From the NCBI GenBank assembly GCA_028280845.1, contig JANQKZ010000019.1:159357-223356 (forward strand): a DNA stretch of 64,000 bases, given 5' to 3'. Made by a program: the position numbers and the translations under genes. This document shows positions 52,364 through 61,143 of the stretch, in pieces. The DNA is from Opitutales bacterium (lineage in GTDB: Bacteria; Verrucomicrobiota; Verrucomicrobiia; Opitutales; JABSRG01). Each line of letters opens with the position of its first letter. Position 1 is the stretch's first letter. The notes under the pieces are model-generated. The model did no database searches. It was given only the letters and a program-made list of their open reading frames with translations, and was not told where the DNA came from.

Positions 52364-52502
52364 CAAAATAATCGCTTGTAGCCGAACATCGAATACACTC
52401 ATAAGCACTAGATAATCAAGATTTTCATTGTCACTTCTTAACGAAGTTAGCAACACGTTAGAGAATAGTTAAGCGAGAAAGCAGAATTGGGTAGATTACC
52501 CT

Positions 52503-54179
52503 ATGGAGATTATTAGTGAATTCCGCGTCTACCCGAATCGGGAAGGTAGAAAAATTGCCGCGTTCTGGGACAGGGCAGACAACACGAATGTGCATGATCC
52601 ATTCGTCGTCATGGCCCCCAAATTCGGCGAATCCAAAAAGAACAATCTTCAACTCGCCTACCACCTCGCCGCAAATGGACTGAACGTCTTCCGCTTTGAC
52701 CACCTTGACCATATCGGTGAAAGCGATGGGAATATTATGGACTATACCTTTCGCGGGGCCACCAATGATATCCTCGATACGGTGTCCTTTCTCTCTAAGG
52801 AATTCAACGCCAACGAGTTAATACTGCTGGCCAACAGCATGTCGGTACGTCCGGGGATCCGGGCTACCGCCGAAGACTCCAGGATTGCCCGCTTCATTTC
52901 CCTTGCGGGCATGGTCAACTTTCGGGGAACCAGCCGAGTCGTCTACCAGGCGGACATGGTGGACCAACACATGAAAGGCGAGGTGATCGGGATCACCGAC
53001 ATCCTCGGCCATGAGGTGCACGTCTCTCGCTTTCTCAGCGGCACGATTGAGGAAAACATGCACGACCTTACCGGCACCCTTGAGGATGTTCAAAAGGCCA
53101 GTTCGGATTTTTTCTTCATCTGCGGAGAAAACGACGCCTGGATCCAATCACAAGACATGCAAGCCCTCTCCCGTTGTCGGGAAGACCTCCACCTGCGGTG
53201 GATTTCCGGAGCCTTGCACGAATTCAGGGAAAACCCGAAGGCCGCCCAGGATGCTATGCTCGACGCCGTTTTCGCCAGCAAGCATGGTTACTTTCCGAGC
53301 GAAGAGGAACGCGAAACCCTGGTCATTCCCGAACGGGCTACCATCTTTCGCCAGAATAAGGTAGAGCGAGAGAAATTGAAGAAGGCCAATCCCCTTGTCG
53401 AACGGGAACAGTCCTTCTGGCAGAATTATTTGCAGAAATACGGAGTCCTTGAGGAAATCACAGACTATCAGAAATACCTCGCTCTCGTCGGGGAGTGCCT
53501 CGGCACCATTGAAGCCGAAGACTGCCTCTTCGATATCGGGTGTGGCAACGGGCTCTTTGGCGTCTGGTGTATCCGCGAGTTGATGAGGGATAAACCCTGG
53601 TCTCCCGATCTCCACCCCGTCTACTTCGGTCTCGATCTGACTCCCAAAGGCTTGAGAGATGCCCTCCAAAAACAAGCCTATGCCGGTAATCTGGCCCGCA
53701 AACAAACGCGTAACGACCAGGCATGGATGGATTTTATCTATTTACCCTACGATCTGGAATGGGTAGGTCGCCCTAGCTCCGGGGGGCCAATACAGTTGCC
53801 ATTCGAAGACAATACCTTTAATAAAATCTGTTGCAGCCTTTTGATTTCATACTTGAAACATCCGGATCGTATTTTGCGGGAATGTCATCGAGTCCTCCAA
53901 CCCGGCGGTCGCATTGTTGTCTCCAGTATGAAACCCTACTGCGATCTGTCCTTACTATACAGAGATCTGGTGGAAGAATCTACCGACGAAGACCTGCTCA
54001 ACCGGGCCCGCAACCTGCTTAGCGCCGCTGGGGCTATCAGGCTAAAAGAGGAGCAGGGACATTACTCATTTTTTAGCAGGGAGGAGTTGACTAACCTGGC
54101 CACAGAATCCGGATTTGCCCAAGTTCAGGCCTTCCGGTCCTTTGGAGACCAGGCCAATTTAATCGTAGCCACCAAATAA
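52503..54179 (+). CDS. LuxD-like acyl hydrolase fused to SAM-dependent methyltransferase
   Basis: A 558-residue cytosolic fusion. Residues 1-265 match LuxD, the acyl-ACP thioesterase/acyltransferase of bacterial luciferase operons: NVFRFDHLDHIGESDGNIMDYTF, the LuxD-style nucleophile elbow LANSMSVR (S112 aligned with LuxD S114), END211AW for the Asp and GALH239EFREN for the His. Residues about 330-555 are a class I methyltransferase: motif I LFDIGCGNGLFG, LPFEDNTFNKICCSLLISY and RILRECHRVLQPGGRIVVSSMKP. No luxAB, luxC or luxE is present. Releasing a fatty acyl chain and then methylating it would give a fatty acid methyl ester or related signal (inference). First in an operon; its stop overlaps the sensor kinase ATG (TAATG). 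Confidence 0.85.
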   Translation: MEIISEFRVYPNREGRKIAAFWDRADNTNVHDPFVVMAPKFGESKKNNLQLAYHLAANGLNVFRFDHLDHIGESDGNIMDYTFRGATNDILDTVSFLSKEFNANELILLANSMSVRPGIRATAEDSRIARFISLAGMVNFRGTSRVVYQADMVDQHMKGEVIGITDILGHEVHVSRFLSGTIEENMHDLTGTLEDVQKASSDFFFICGENDAWIQSQDMQALSRCREDLHLRWISGALHEFRENPKAAQDAMLDAVFASKHGYFPSEEERETLVIPERATIFRQNKVEREKLKKANPLVEREQSFWQNYLQKYGVLEEITDYQKYLALVGECLGTIEAEDCLFDIGCGNGLFGVWCIRELMRDKPWSPDLHPVYFGLDLTPKGLRDALQKQAYAGNLARKQTRNDQAWMDFIYLPYDLEWVGRPSSGGPIQLPFEDNTFNKICCSLLISYLKHPDRILRECHRVLQPGGRIVVSSMKPYCDLSLLYRDLVEESTDEDLLNRARNLLSAAGAIRLKEEQGHYSFFSREELTNLATESGFAQVQAFRSFGDQANLIVATK

Positions 54180-56323
54180 TGAGGACCTACCTCCTCTTCA
54201 GCACTCTTCTGATCTTACTCTCCACCACCTTCTTCCTGGTGGCGGTACTGCTACGTAAACGGCTCACCCGGCAGAATCTGATCTTCAGTTTTTTTGGAGC
54301 CAGTGTCTGTTGGTGGTCCTTCTCCTACATCATGTGGCAGCTCTCCGATTCAGTGGAGTCCGCCACCTTTTGGTGTCGCATGCTGGTCTTTGGATCCACC
54401 TTTATTCCGGTAGCCTACCTGGAATTCGTTTACAATCTGACCGGAGACCAGAGAAAGCGCATCATTCAGGTGGGCTACTTGTCCTCGCTGATCATCTCCC
54501 TGGGTAACTTCTCCAACCTGGTGGTAGACCGGGTGGAGCCGGTCATGGATTTTGAATACTGGCCCATCGGGGGCATCCTTTTCCCCCTCTATCTGGCGCA
54601 TTTCATCATCCTTGTGGTTTACGGATTCTATCTGCTGATAAGGAAGTACCGCGGATCCTCTCCCCAGGTCAGGAATCACCTCCAATACCTCATCATTGGA
54701 ACCGCCATCGGGTATGCCGGCTGTTCCACCAATTTTTTTCTTTGGATAGGCATTCCCTTCCCTCCATGGGGACAGGGCCTTGGGGTGCTCTATATCCTCG
54801 GAATCGGATACTCCGTTGTAAAATATCGTCTGCTGGAATTTAACGAATTGGTCCTTCGGATCGTTTCCAACCTGGTGGGAGCCATCACCCTCTCTTTCAT
54901 TCTCGCCGCCACAACATTTGCCATGATTGCCGGCCGCCCCTTCGCCATCTACGACCCGGCATTTATCCAATACTGGATCATCAATGGCCTGACCATCTTT
55001 GTCTTGCTCACGGTGACTCCTCTGCTCAACCGCAGCTTTGACCAATTCGTGCAATCCATTTTTTACCTCAGCCGTTATCCCTACCGGGCCCGTCTGAAAA
55101 CCCTGGGGCAGGATCTCACAGAACTGGAGGAGGAGGACCAGATTTTTGAAGGTCTGGTTGAATCGCTTCTGGACCTCATCCCCGCCCGCAGGATTGCCGC
55201 CTACTACCGGGGCGACTTTGATACGGAGTACACGCTTCGCTGTGGCCGCGGAGAGGACCCCATCTACCCCGAGGTCGTGAACCCGGAGGACCTCACACCG
55301 GTTACCCGCGTGCTGCTTTCCTCCAGACAAACCCTCATCTTCGGTGAGGTAAGCCAGGGACAATTCACCGGCACCCCGGCTCCTTCAACCGATTCCCCCT
55401 TCCGTGCGCTGAATTTCCTCGAAGAGGAAGATCTCATTGTGCCCCTGATCAGTACTAAGGTGCTCGACGGCATGCTCCTGCTCGGCCCCCGCCAGGATGG
55501 CCGCATCTACAACGAAGTAGATATTTCTCTCCTCGAAGCGCTCTGTAACGAGATTGCGCTGACTATCCGGTCTCGACAAGTCGAGCGCCGGGCAAACCAG
55601 TTCGAAAAGCTGGTTTCGCTCGGGACTCTCGCCGCCGGCTTGGCCCATGAGTTGAGAAATCCCCTGGTCTCCATCAAGACCTTTGGCACCTTACTCGATG
55701 AGGGACGCGCCAATGGCAAAGAGTCAGCCGAGTTCGCCCGGGTCGTCCAACGGGACATCAATCGCATTTCCGGCATCATTGAAAACGTCGCCGCCTTTGC
55801 GGAGAATTCGGATGTGGCCTTCAGTGCAGTCGATATGAACCAGGTCATCTTGAAGACGTACGACATTGAAAAACCCCGTTTTAAACAAACCCGGGTGGAA
55901 TTCCATTTCCAGCCCACTGAGGTCCCCTTCATCTCCGGTAATTTTAACCAGTTGGTCCAGGTGTTCATCAATTTGTTTGAGAACGCCATGCATGCCATGG
56001 AAAAGAGTGAGGTCCGCAAACTCACCATCGCGCTCCAACCCAAGATGGTGCACAAGACCACCCCGTGGTTGACCGTCCTGGTTTCCGACACCGGCGGCGG
56101 CATCGCTGATGAGCTTCTCCCTCGGGTCTTCGATCCTTTCATCACTACCAAAGATACTGGCACTCGCTCCGGAAAATCTGGAACCGGTCTGGGATTGGCT
56201 ATTGTGAAACGCATTGTTGAAGCCCATAACGGTGCCATCGAAATTGATAGCCAGACAGGAGTCGGGACCCGCATCCGGCTCTCCATTCCCTGTGTTCTAA
56301 AGGAGGATTTAGCCCATGGATGA
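54179..56323 (+). CDS. Membrane sensor histidine kinase: 7TM-type N-terminus - GAF - HisKA - HATPase
   Basis: 714 residues. About nine hydrophobic helices in residues 1-283 form a histidine-kinase-7TM-like sensor (MRTYLLFSTLLILLSTTFF, FSFFGASVCWWSFSYIMW, YLEFVYNLTGD). A GAF domain follows (about 320-465), then HisKA with LAAGLAHELRNPLVSIKTFG (H490) and HATPase with NLFENAMHAM, SDTGGGI and GTGLGLAIVKRIVEAHNG. The membrane-buried sensor suits a hydrophobic ligand. The start codon overlaps the stop of the LuxD-methyltransferase gene, and its own 3' end overlaps the next gene by 8 bp, so synthase, sensor and receiver-like protein are made together. Confidence 0.92.
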   Translation: MRTYLLFSTLLILLSTTFFLVAVLLRKRLTRQNLIFSFFGASVCWWSFSYIMWQLSDSVESATFWCRMLVFGSTFIPVAYLEFVYNLTGDQRKRIIQVGYLSSLIISLGNFSNLVVDRVEPVMDFEYWPIGGILFPLYLAHFIILVVYGFYLLIRKYRGSSPQVRNHLQYLIIGTAIGYAGCSTNFFLWIGIPFPPWGQGLGVLYILGIGYSVVKYRLLEFNELVLRIVSNLVGAITLSFILAATTFAMIAGRPFAIYDPAFIQYWIINGLTIFVLLTVTPLLNRSFDQFVQSIFYLSRYPYRARLKTLGQDLTELEEEDQIFEGLVESLLDLIPARRIAAYYRGDFDTEYTLRCGRGEDPIYPEVVNPEDLTPVTRVLLSSRQTLIFGEVSQGQFTGTPAPSTDSPFRALNFLEEEDLIVPLISTKVLDGMLLLGPRQDGRIYNEVDISLLEALCNEIALTIRSRQVERRANQFEKLVSLGTLAAGLAHELRNPLVSIKTFGTLLDEGRANGKESAEFARVVQRDINRISGIIENVAAFAENSDVAFSAVDMNQVILKTYDIEKPRFKQTRVEFHFQPTEVPFISGNFNQLVQVFINLFENAMHAMEKSEVRKLTIALQPKMVHKTTPWLTVLVSDTGGGIADELLPRVFDPFITTKDTGTRSGKSGTGLGLAIVKRIVEAHNGAIEIDSQTGVGTRIRLSIPCVLKEDLAHG

Positions 56324-57734
56324 GATTGTGCCCAAATCGGTCTCCCAGCAGGGCAACCAGCGCAGCCTGAGCCGCGTCCTCCGCCGCTTTTCCGGAATTC
56401 TCCACCACATGGAGGATATGCATGCCTTTGCCGATGGCCTGGAATCCCTCCTCAAAGAATTCCCCGATCTGGAAAAGGCCTGTATTCAGCAGTTCGAAGA
56501 CACGGTCTCCCCCGGAAGCCTGACCGACCAGTTTAAGAACCGGCAACTCGTCATCCCTCTCAAAGGGGAAAACCAGGTCAAAGGCGTCATCAAGATCCCT
56601 GATAACCGGCGTGGTAAAAAAATGGGAGCGGGCGACCTGCATCTGCTCTCCTCCCTTGCCGGGGTGGTGGGAATCCTCCTGGAGAAAAGTGCTTCCTTCC
56701 AGTCCTCCTCACATCAAAACTCGGTCATCAGTCACCTCCTGGACCTTATGCCTCTTGGAGTGGTCTGCGTATCTGCGGATGGGAGAGAATTCATCTTCAA
56801 TCAACCGGCCAGACAGTTTCTCCGACTCAATGAAAAAGGCGAATCTCCTCACCTTGAGATCATACTAAAGGAAAACCAGAGAGAATCCGGGTCTTACCAC
56901 TTGAAAGTGGACCATTCCCTCTATTATGCCCGCCTCTTGAAATATCCCCCAAAAAAGGAAGCCACAGAGTATTGGATCACCCTGTTGGTCGACCTGACCC
57001 AGGAACGGGATCGGATACATGAGTTCTTAGTCCGGGAAACCTACCGCTGCAAATGGCAGAATACCCCCCTGTCGCTCCTCTTTATGCAAGCGCCGAAAGC
57101 AGAGGACAAACTCCTCGAGCGTATCCCGAGCATGGAAACCGCCCTGGGCGCACAGGGTGTCGTTGGTCCCATCGATGCCCAATCCGTTGCTTTCATTGTC
57201 CCAGGCTTGAACCCCATCGACTTGAAGAACTGGATTCGCCAGCACCAGGACCTTCTCCCCATTGTCGAGATTCATATCGGTCACGCCGGACTCTCACCCA
57301 AAATTGAGAATGGAATCGAAATTCTCGAAAAAGCCGTCGCCGCCGCGGAAGACCGGCACAGTTTCCTCAAACGTAAAATTCTCCTGGTCGACGATTACGC
57401 CCCCATCAATGATACGATCGAAATGGTCCTCGCGGGAGATTACCATATTTTAAAAACCACTTCCTGCCTTGAGGCAGACTTCCTCCTCCAGGGTGGCGAT
57501 ATCGACGGCCTGATTGTGGAACGGGACCTGAGTGACGGCCAAAAGGGAGAAGACCTGGCCCGACTGGGAATGAAGCTGAATCCCAGTTTTCAAACCATCC
57601 TGACCTCCGCCGATTTACCCTCCATGGAAGACCGTCAGGCCGCCGGCCCGGGAATCCACTTCCTGCAAAAGCCCTTCAATGCGAACGACCTCACTGAGAT
57701 TGTCTCCTCGGCCTGGCCGGCTGTCCCCCAGTAG
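56316..57734 (+). CDS. GAF-like / PAS / degenerate GGDEF-like / receiver-like protein with Glu at the phosphosite
   Basis: A 472-residue soluble protein, translationally coupled to the sensor kinase (8-bp overlap). Residues 1-130 look GAF-like, about 137-230 PAS-like (LLDLMPLGVVCVSADGREFIFNQPARQFL). About 245-350 resembles a GGDEF domain (PLSLLFMQAPK, GPIDAQSVAFIVPGLN, VEIHIGHAGLSP) but lacks the GGDEF motif. The C-terminal receiver has the VDD pair (about 358-360), a switch Thr/Ser (ILTSADL) and Lys (LQKPF), but the phospho-acceptor aligns with E402 (IVERDLSDG). Glu there often mimics the phosphorylated state, so the protein may be constitutively on or read another cue. No DNA-binding output is seen. 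Confidence 0.8.
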   Translation: MDEIVPKSVSQQGNQRSLSRVLRRFSGILHHMEDMHAFADGLESLLKEFPDLEKACIQQFEDTVSPGSLTDQFKNRQLVIPLKGENQVKGVIKIPDNRRGKKMGAGDLHLLSSLAGVVGILLEKSASFQSSSHQNSVISHLLDLMPLGVVCVSADGREFIFNQPARQFLRLNEKGESPHLEIILKENQRESGSYHLKVDHSLYYARLLKYPPKKEATEYWITLLVDLTQERDRIHEFLVRETYRCKWQNTPLSLLFMQAPKAEDKLLERIPSMETALGAQGVVGPIDAQSVAFIVPGLNPIDLKNWIRQHQDLLPIVEIHIGHAGLSPKIENGIEILEKAVAAAEDRHSFLKRKILLVDDYAPINDTIEMVLAGDYHILKTTSCLEADFLLQGGDIDGLIVERDLSDGQKGEDLARLGMKLNPSFQTILTSADLPSMEDRQAAGPGIHFLQKPFNANDLTEIVSSAWPAVPQ

Positions 57735-57798
57735 TCGAGACACAATATTCTCTCGCTAGCTGATTGACGGATACCTGCTCCGTCCCTTGGGTTTGGTT

Positions 57799-59943
57799 AT
57801 GATTCAATCAAACCCCTTTCTCCAAAATGATTTTTATGTAAAATGGTCTCTCCTCACTCCGGACCATGTCGAGGCCGACCTCACCCTCGCCATAGCTGAC
57901 GCTCAAGCCAAGGTTGATGCCATTGCCGCCCTGGTCGAGGACGAGTCCACGCCCCTGACCGCTGAGAATTCGCTCCTCGCCCTCGATCGCGCCACAGAGG
58001 AGCTCACCATCGCCTGGGGTAAGGTGAATCACTTGGATTCCGTCTGTAATAACGATGCCCTCCGTAAAGGGATCAACGCCATGCTCCCCAAAGTGACTGA
58101 GTTCTACGCGCGCATCCCGCTCAACGCCAATTTGTGGACTGTCATCAAGCGATTCGCCGCCACCGAGGAAGCTCAAGAACTCAGCCCGGAGCACAAGCGA
58201 TTACTGGAGGAAACAATGGCAGACTTTCGCGAAAGTGGAGCAGACCTGCCCCCAGAACAAAAGGTCCGCTTTGAAGAACTGGAAGCGAAACTCGCTCAAC
58301 TGACACAAAAGTTCTCTGAAAACGAACTCGACTCCACGAACGCATGGGACTGGGTCATCGATGACAAAAGCCAACTCGAAGGCATCCCCGAAAACGCCTT
58401 GGAGCAGGTCCGCCAGAACGCCCTCTCCAAGGGGCACGGCACGGAAGAAAACCCCAAATACCGGGTTACTTTACACGCACCCAGCTGGCTCCCCATCATG
58501 AAATTCTGCAAGGTAGAGGCCACCCGGAAAAAAGTTTGGGAAGCCCTGTCCAAAATCGGTTCCGAAGGAGATTACGATAACACCGGGTTAATCTGGAAGA
58601 TCCTTACCCTTCGCCATGAAAAAGCCGGACTCATCGGCAAAGCTAATTTTGGAGATCTTGTCCTGGAACGCCGGATGGCTAAATCCGGACAACGTGCCCT
58701 GGACTTCGTGGAGGACCTCTTCTATCGGACCAAACCCTTCTTCGATAAAGAAGTCTCCGAACTGGAATCCTACAAAGCCGAACAGACCGGGGAGGCCGGC
58801 CCCCTCCATCCCTGGGACACCGCCTACTTCTCTGAAATGCGTCAGAAAGAACACTTCGATTTCGATGAGGAAGTCCTGCGCCCCTACTTCCCAATTGACC
58901 AGGTCATCAATGGGATGTTCGCCCTCATCAGTGATTTACTCGGGCTCTCCATTTCGGAAAGACCTGCTGTCTTTATCGATGCGCAATCCGGGGAGAAGAC
59001 CCCTACCGATGCTCCTGAGGATGCCGTGGAAGTCTGGCACCCAGAAGTAAAGTTTTATGATCTTAAGGATGAATCCGGTGCGCCCATGGGATCATTCTAC
59101 GCCGACTGGCACCCGCGCGAATCCAAGCGAAGTGGCGCCTGGATGGATTACATCCTCACCGGAGAGCGAGACCCGGGCAAGCCCCGCACCCCCCACCTCG
59201 GTCTGATTACGGGGAATCTCACCCCCTCCACCAGGGACAAACCAGCCCTGCTGACCCACTATGAGGTCCAAACCATTTTCCATGAGTTCGGACATCTCCT
59301 ACACCACCTCTGCGGAGAAGTCCCGGTCAAATCCCTGAATGGAGTTAATGTGAAGTGGGATTTCGTCGAACTTCCCTCTCAGATCCTGGAAAACTGGTGC
59401 TGGGAACGGGAAAGTCTCGATCAGTTTGCCCGTCATCATGAAACCGGGGAGCCCATTCCCGAAGATGTCTTTCAACGCATGCTGGCCACACGCAACTATA
59501 TGTCGGCCACCATGATGATGCGGCAGCTTTCCTTTGGTAAACTCGATCTCGAATTACATTTGAAGTATGCCGACCCCTCCAGGCGTCCGGACCTCGCTGA
59601 GCAAGATATGGACGCATTCATCCGGAGCTGGCTGGATCCCTACATCTTCCCCACCACCCTCAGCGGCCCCACAATTGTGCGTCGTTTCGGTCACTTGTTC
59701 TCCAGCGCCACGGGCTACGCCGCAGGCTATTACTCATACAAGTGGGCCGAGGTGTTGGAGGCGGATGCCTTCTCCCGCTTCAAGCAAGAGGGGATTTTAA
59801 ATGGAAAAGTCGGCCGTGAATATCGCCGGAAGATCCTGGCCAAAGGCAACAGTGACGACCCCTCCAAGCTCTTCCGGAGCTTCATGGGACGCGAGCCCGA
59901 TGCCGAAGCGCTCATGATTCGCAGCGGCCTGGTCGCCGGATAA
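57799..59943 (+). CDS. M3-family oligopeptidase (oligopeptidase A/PrlC-like)
   Basis: A 714-residue cytosolic zinc metallopeptidase that trims short peptides. The metal-binding motif HEFGH lies at residues 495-499 (TIFHEFGHLLHHL) with the downstream Glu in VELPSQILENW. Other family blocks are DKPALLTHYEVQ, FPTTLSGPTIVRRFGHLFSSATGYAAGYYSYKWAEVLEADAF and the C-terminal SFMGREPDAEALM. The ATG at 57799 is preferred; the frame opens four codons earlier with TTG. Length is normal for oligopeptidase A. A secreted papain-like gene begins 5 bp after its stop, so the two may share a transcript. Confidence 0.93.
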   Translation: MIQSNPFLQNDFYVKWSLLTPDHVEADLTLAIADAQAKVDAIAALVEDESTPLTAENSLLALDRATEELTIAWGKVNHLDSVCNNDALRKGINAMLPKVTEFYARIPLNANLWTVIKRFAATEEAQELSPEHKRLLEETMADFRESGADLPPEQKVRFEELEAKLAQLTQKFSENELDSTNAWDWVIDDKSQLEGIPENALEQVRQNALSKGHGTEENPKYRVTLHAPSWLPIMKFCKVEATRKKVWEALSKIGSEGDYDNTGLIWKILTLRHEKAGLIGKANFGDLVLERRMAKSGQRALDFVEDLFYRTKPFFDKEVSELESYKAEQTGEAGPLHPWDTAYFSEMRQKEHFDFDEEVLRPYFPIDQVINGMFALISDLLGLSISERPAVFIDAQSGEKTPTDAPEDAVEVWHPEVKFYDLKDESGAPMGSFYADWHPRESKRSGAWMDYILTGERDPGKPRTPHLGLITGNLTPSTRDKPALLTHYEVQTIFHEFGHLLHHLCGEVPVKSLNGVNVKWDFVELPSQILENWCWERESLDQFARHHETGEPIPEDVFQRMLATRNYMSATMMMRQLSFGKLDLELHLKYADPSRRPDLAEQDMDAFIRSWLDPYIFPTTLSGPTIVRRFGHLFSSATGYAAGYYSYKWAEVLEADAFSRFKQEGILNGKVGREYRRKILAKGNSDDPSKLFRSFMGREPDAEALMIRSGLVAG

Positions 59944-59948
59944 GCCCG

Positions 59949-60569
59949 ATGATCGCGTATCTCCGGATGCAATGCTTTCCAGGCAAAGCCTCCCTAGTTC
60001 TTCTGGGATTGGCGCTTTCCCTGGTGGCTCCACTCCAAGCGAAGCGGCAAGCCCCTTCAGAGAAAACAGCGGACATCTCTTGGCCCGCCTTCGTCCCCAG
60101 CCAAAAACATGGGCAAACCGCTACGCCCACACCGATCGAAACGTTCCGTGAGGAATTTTCCCAGCTGGCGCAGGCGGACCCCAATTTTGAGCACGTAGAC
60201 GAAGCCTACCTTCCCGTTCATCATGGCTGGTTTCTTAAATTTATTGATTGGTATCTGGAAGCCGTCCGGTCTGCAGGAATCGTCTATGAAGTCGATGTTT
60301 GGGACTGCGACAACTTTGCTTTGGGACTATCATCTTTCGCAAACCTTGCCGCTGCGCAGGCTGGTTTCTATCAAAAAAACGCCCTGGTCGGTTGGTTTAC
60401 CGTGCACAATGTGGAGACTTGGGCAGGGGTCCCCTCTCATACCAATCATGCTTTAGTTCTCTTTCAATCGGAGAAGGGCATTTTTGTAGTTGAACCTCAA
60501 AATGGGAAGATCATCAAACTCAACCATTATCCCAATGCCGCCTACATCAAAGATGTGTATCTTCCCTAG
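59949..60569 (+). CDS. Secreted papain-fold-like protein with Cys-His pair
   Basis: A 206-residue exported protein (hydrophobic leader to about PLQA). The C-terminal 110 residues look like a small papain-like domain: W-D-C120-D-N-F-A at the start of a helix, H167 in THTNHALVLF-like strand (PSHTNHALVLFQ) and E182/N185 in VVEPQNGKI, the usual Cys-His-(Asn/Glu) order. The layout is reminiscent of the papain-like C-terminal domain of Marasmius agglutinin-type proteins (CDxFA motif), a tentative match. The function could be a peptidase or transglutaminase-like enzyme. It overlaps by 17 bp a second gene that encodes a paralogue lacking the cysteine. Confidence 0.6.
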   Translation: MIAYLRMQCFPGKASLVLLGLALSLVAPLQAKRQAPSEKTADISWPAFVPSQKHGQTATPTPIETFREEFSQLAQADPNFEHVDEAYLPVHHGWFLKFIDWYLEAVRSAGIVYEVDVWDCDNFALGLSSFANLAAAQAGFYQKNALVGWFTVHNVETWAGVPSHTNHALVLFQSEKGIFVVEPQNGKIIKLNHYPNAAYIKDVYLP

Positions 60570-61143
60570 TCGGCAAATCCGCGTCAGGTTAATGCTGCTG
60601 AGTATCCTGCCGCTACTTCCTGCATTTGGCTTTGATTTTGGGTTAGGCTTTCCGGCTCCCTATCCGGCTGAGTCCAACGGGCAGGTCTTGATTTTGAATG
60701 AAATCTCCCTGAGGCAAAAACTTCGTGAAGCAACTCACCCAAGGATTCACCTTCGTTTGCAGGACAGGCACTACACGGCGCTGCAAGTGGAATGGGTAGA
60801 CGACGCGATGGCTTGGTTGACTCAATTTACGGAGAAAATCGGCCTGGACCTCCATCAGGTCAGGCAGGACGGATTCCATAATGATAACTATGCCAGGCTG
60901 CTGATCACCATGGCGGATTCGAAAAGTGCTTTGAACGCTCAACATCATTATAATTTTGGTATTGGGTTCATTGATATGAAACTGGTCAATGCCTGGGGCC
61001 AGGAACCTGCCACCGGAGAAAGACACACCTACCTGCTATTCCTGACGGATGACGGATTGATCGTATATGATGCAGTTCATAGGGATAAGATTCACCTGGC
61101 GCAGCACCCGAACCGAGAGCACACGGTCGCCGTTTATTTTTAG
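60553..61143 (+). CDS. Secreted paralogue of the preceding protein with active-site Cys replaced by Asn
   Basis: The start at 60553 (MCIFPSRQIRVRLMLLSILPLLPAFG) gives a signal peptide with a basic n-region; the frame opens earlier at 60490 and a later ATG is at 60592. The C-terminal half aligns with the preceding protein: AWLTQFTEKIGLDLHQV, then F-H-N110-D-N-Y-A where the partner has W-D-C-D-N-F-A, then RH158TYLLFL for NHALVLF, and VYDAVHRDKI for VVEPQNGKI. The nucleophile is thus absent while the His is kept, so it looks like a pseudoenzyme. Overlap and tandem order suggest that the two act together. No known family name can be given with confidence. Confidence 0.55.
   Translation: MCIFPSRQIRVRLMLLSILPLLPAFGFDFGLGFPAPYPAESNGQVLILNEISLRQKLREATHPRIHLRLQDRHYTALQVEWVDDAMAWLTQFTEKIGLDLHQVRQDGFHNDNYARLLITMADSKSALNAQHHYNFGIGFIDMKLVNAWGQEPATGERHTYLLFLTDDGLIVYDAVHRDKIHLAQHPNREHTVAVYF

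Noticed and set aside
52503..54179. A bacterial luciferase (lux) operon
   Set aside because: Only a LuxD-like domain is present; no luxA, luxB, luxC or luxE, and the domain is fused to a methyltransferase beside kinases.
54350..55363. 337-codon minus-strand frame
   Set aside because: Antisense of the kinase TM and GAF regions; no motif.
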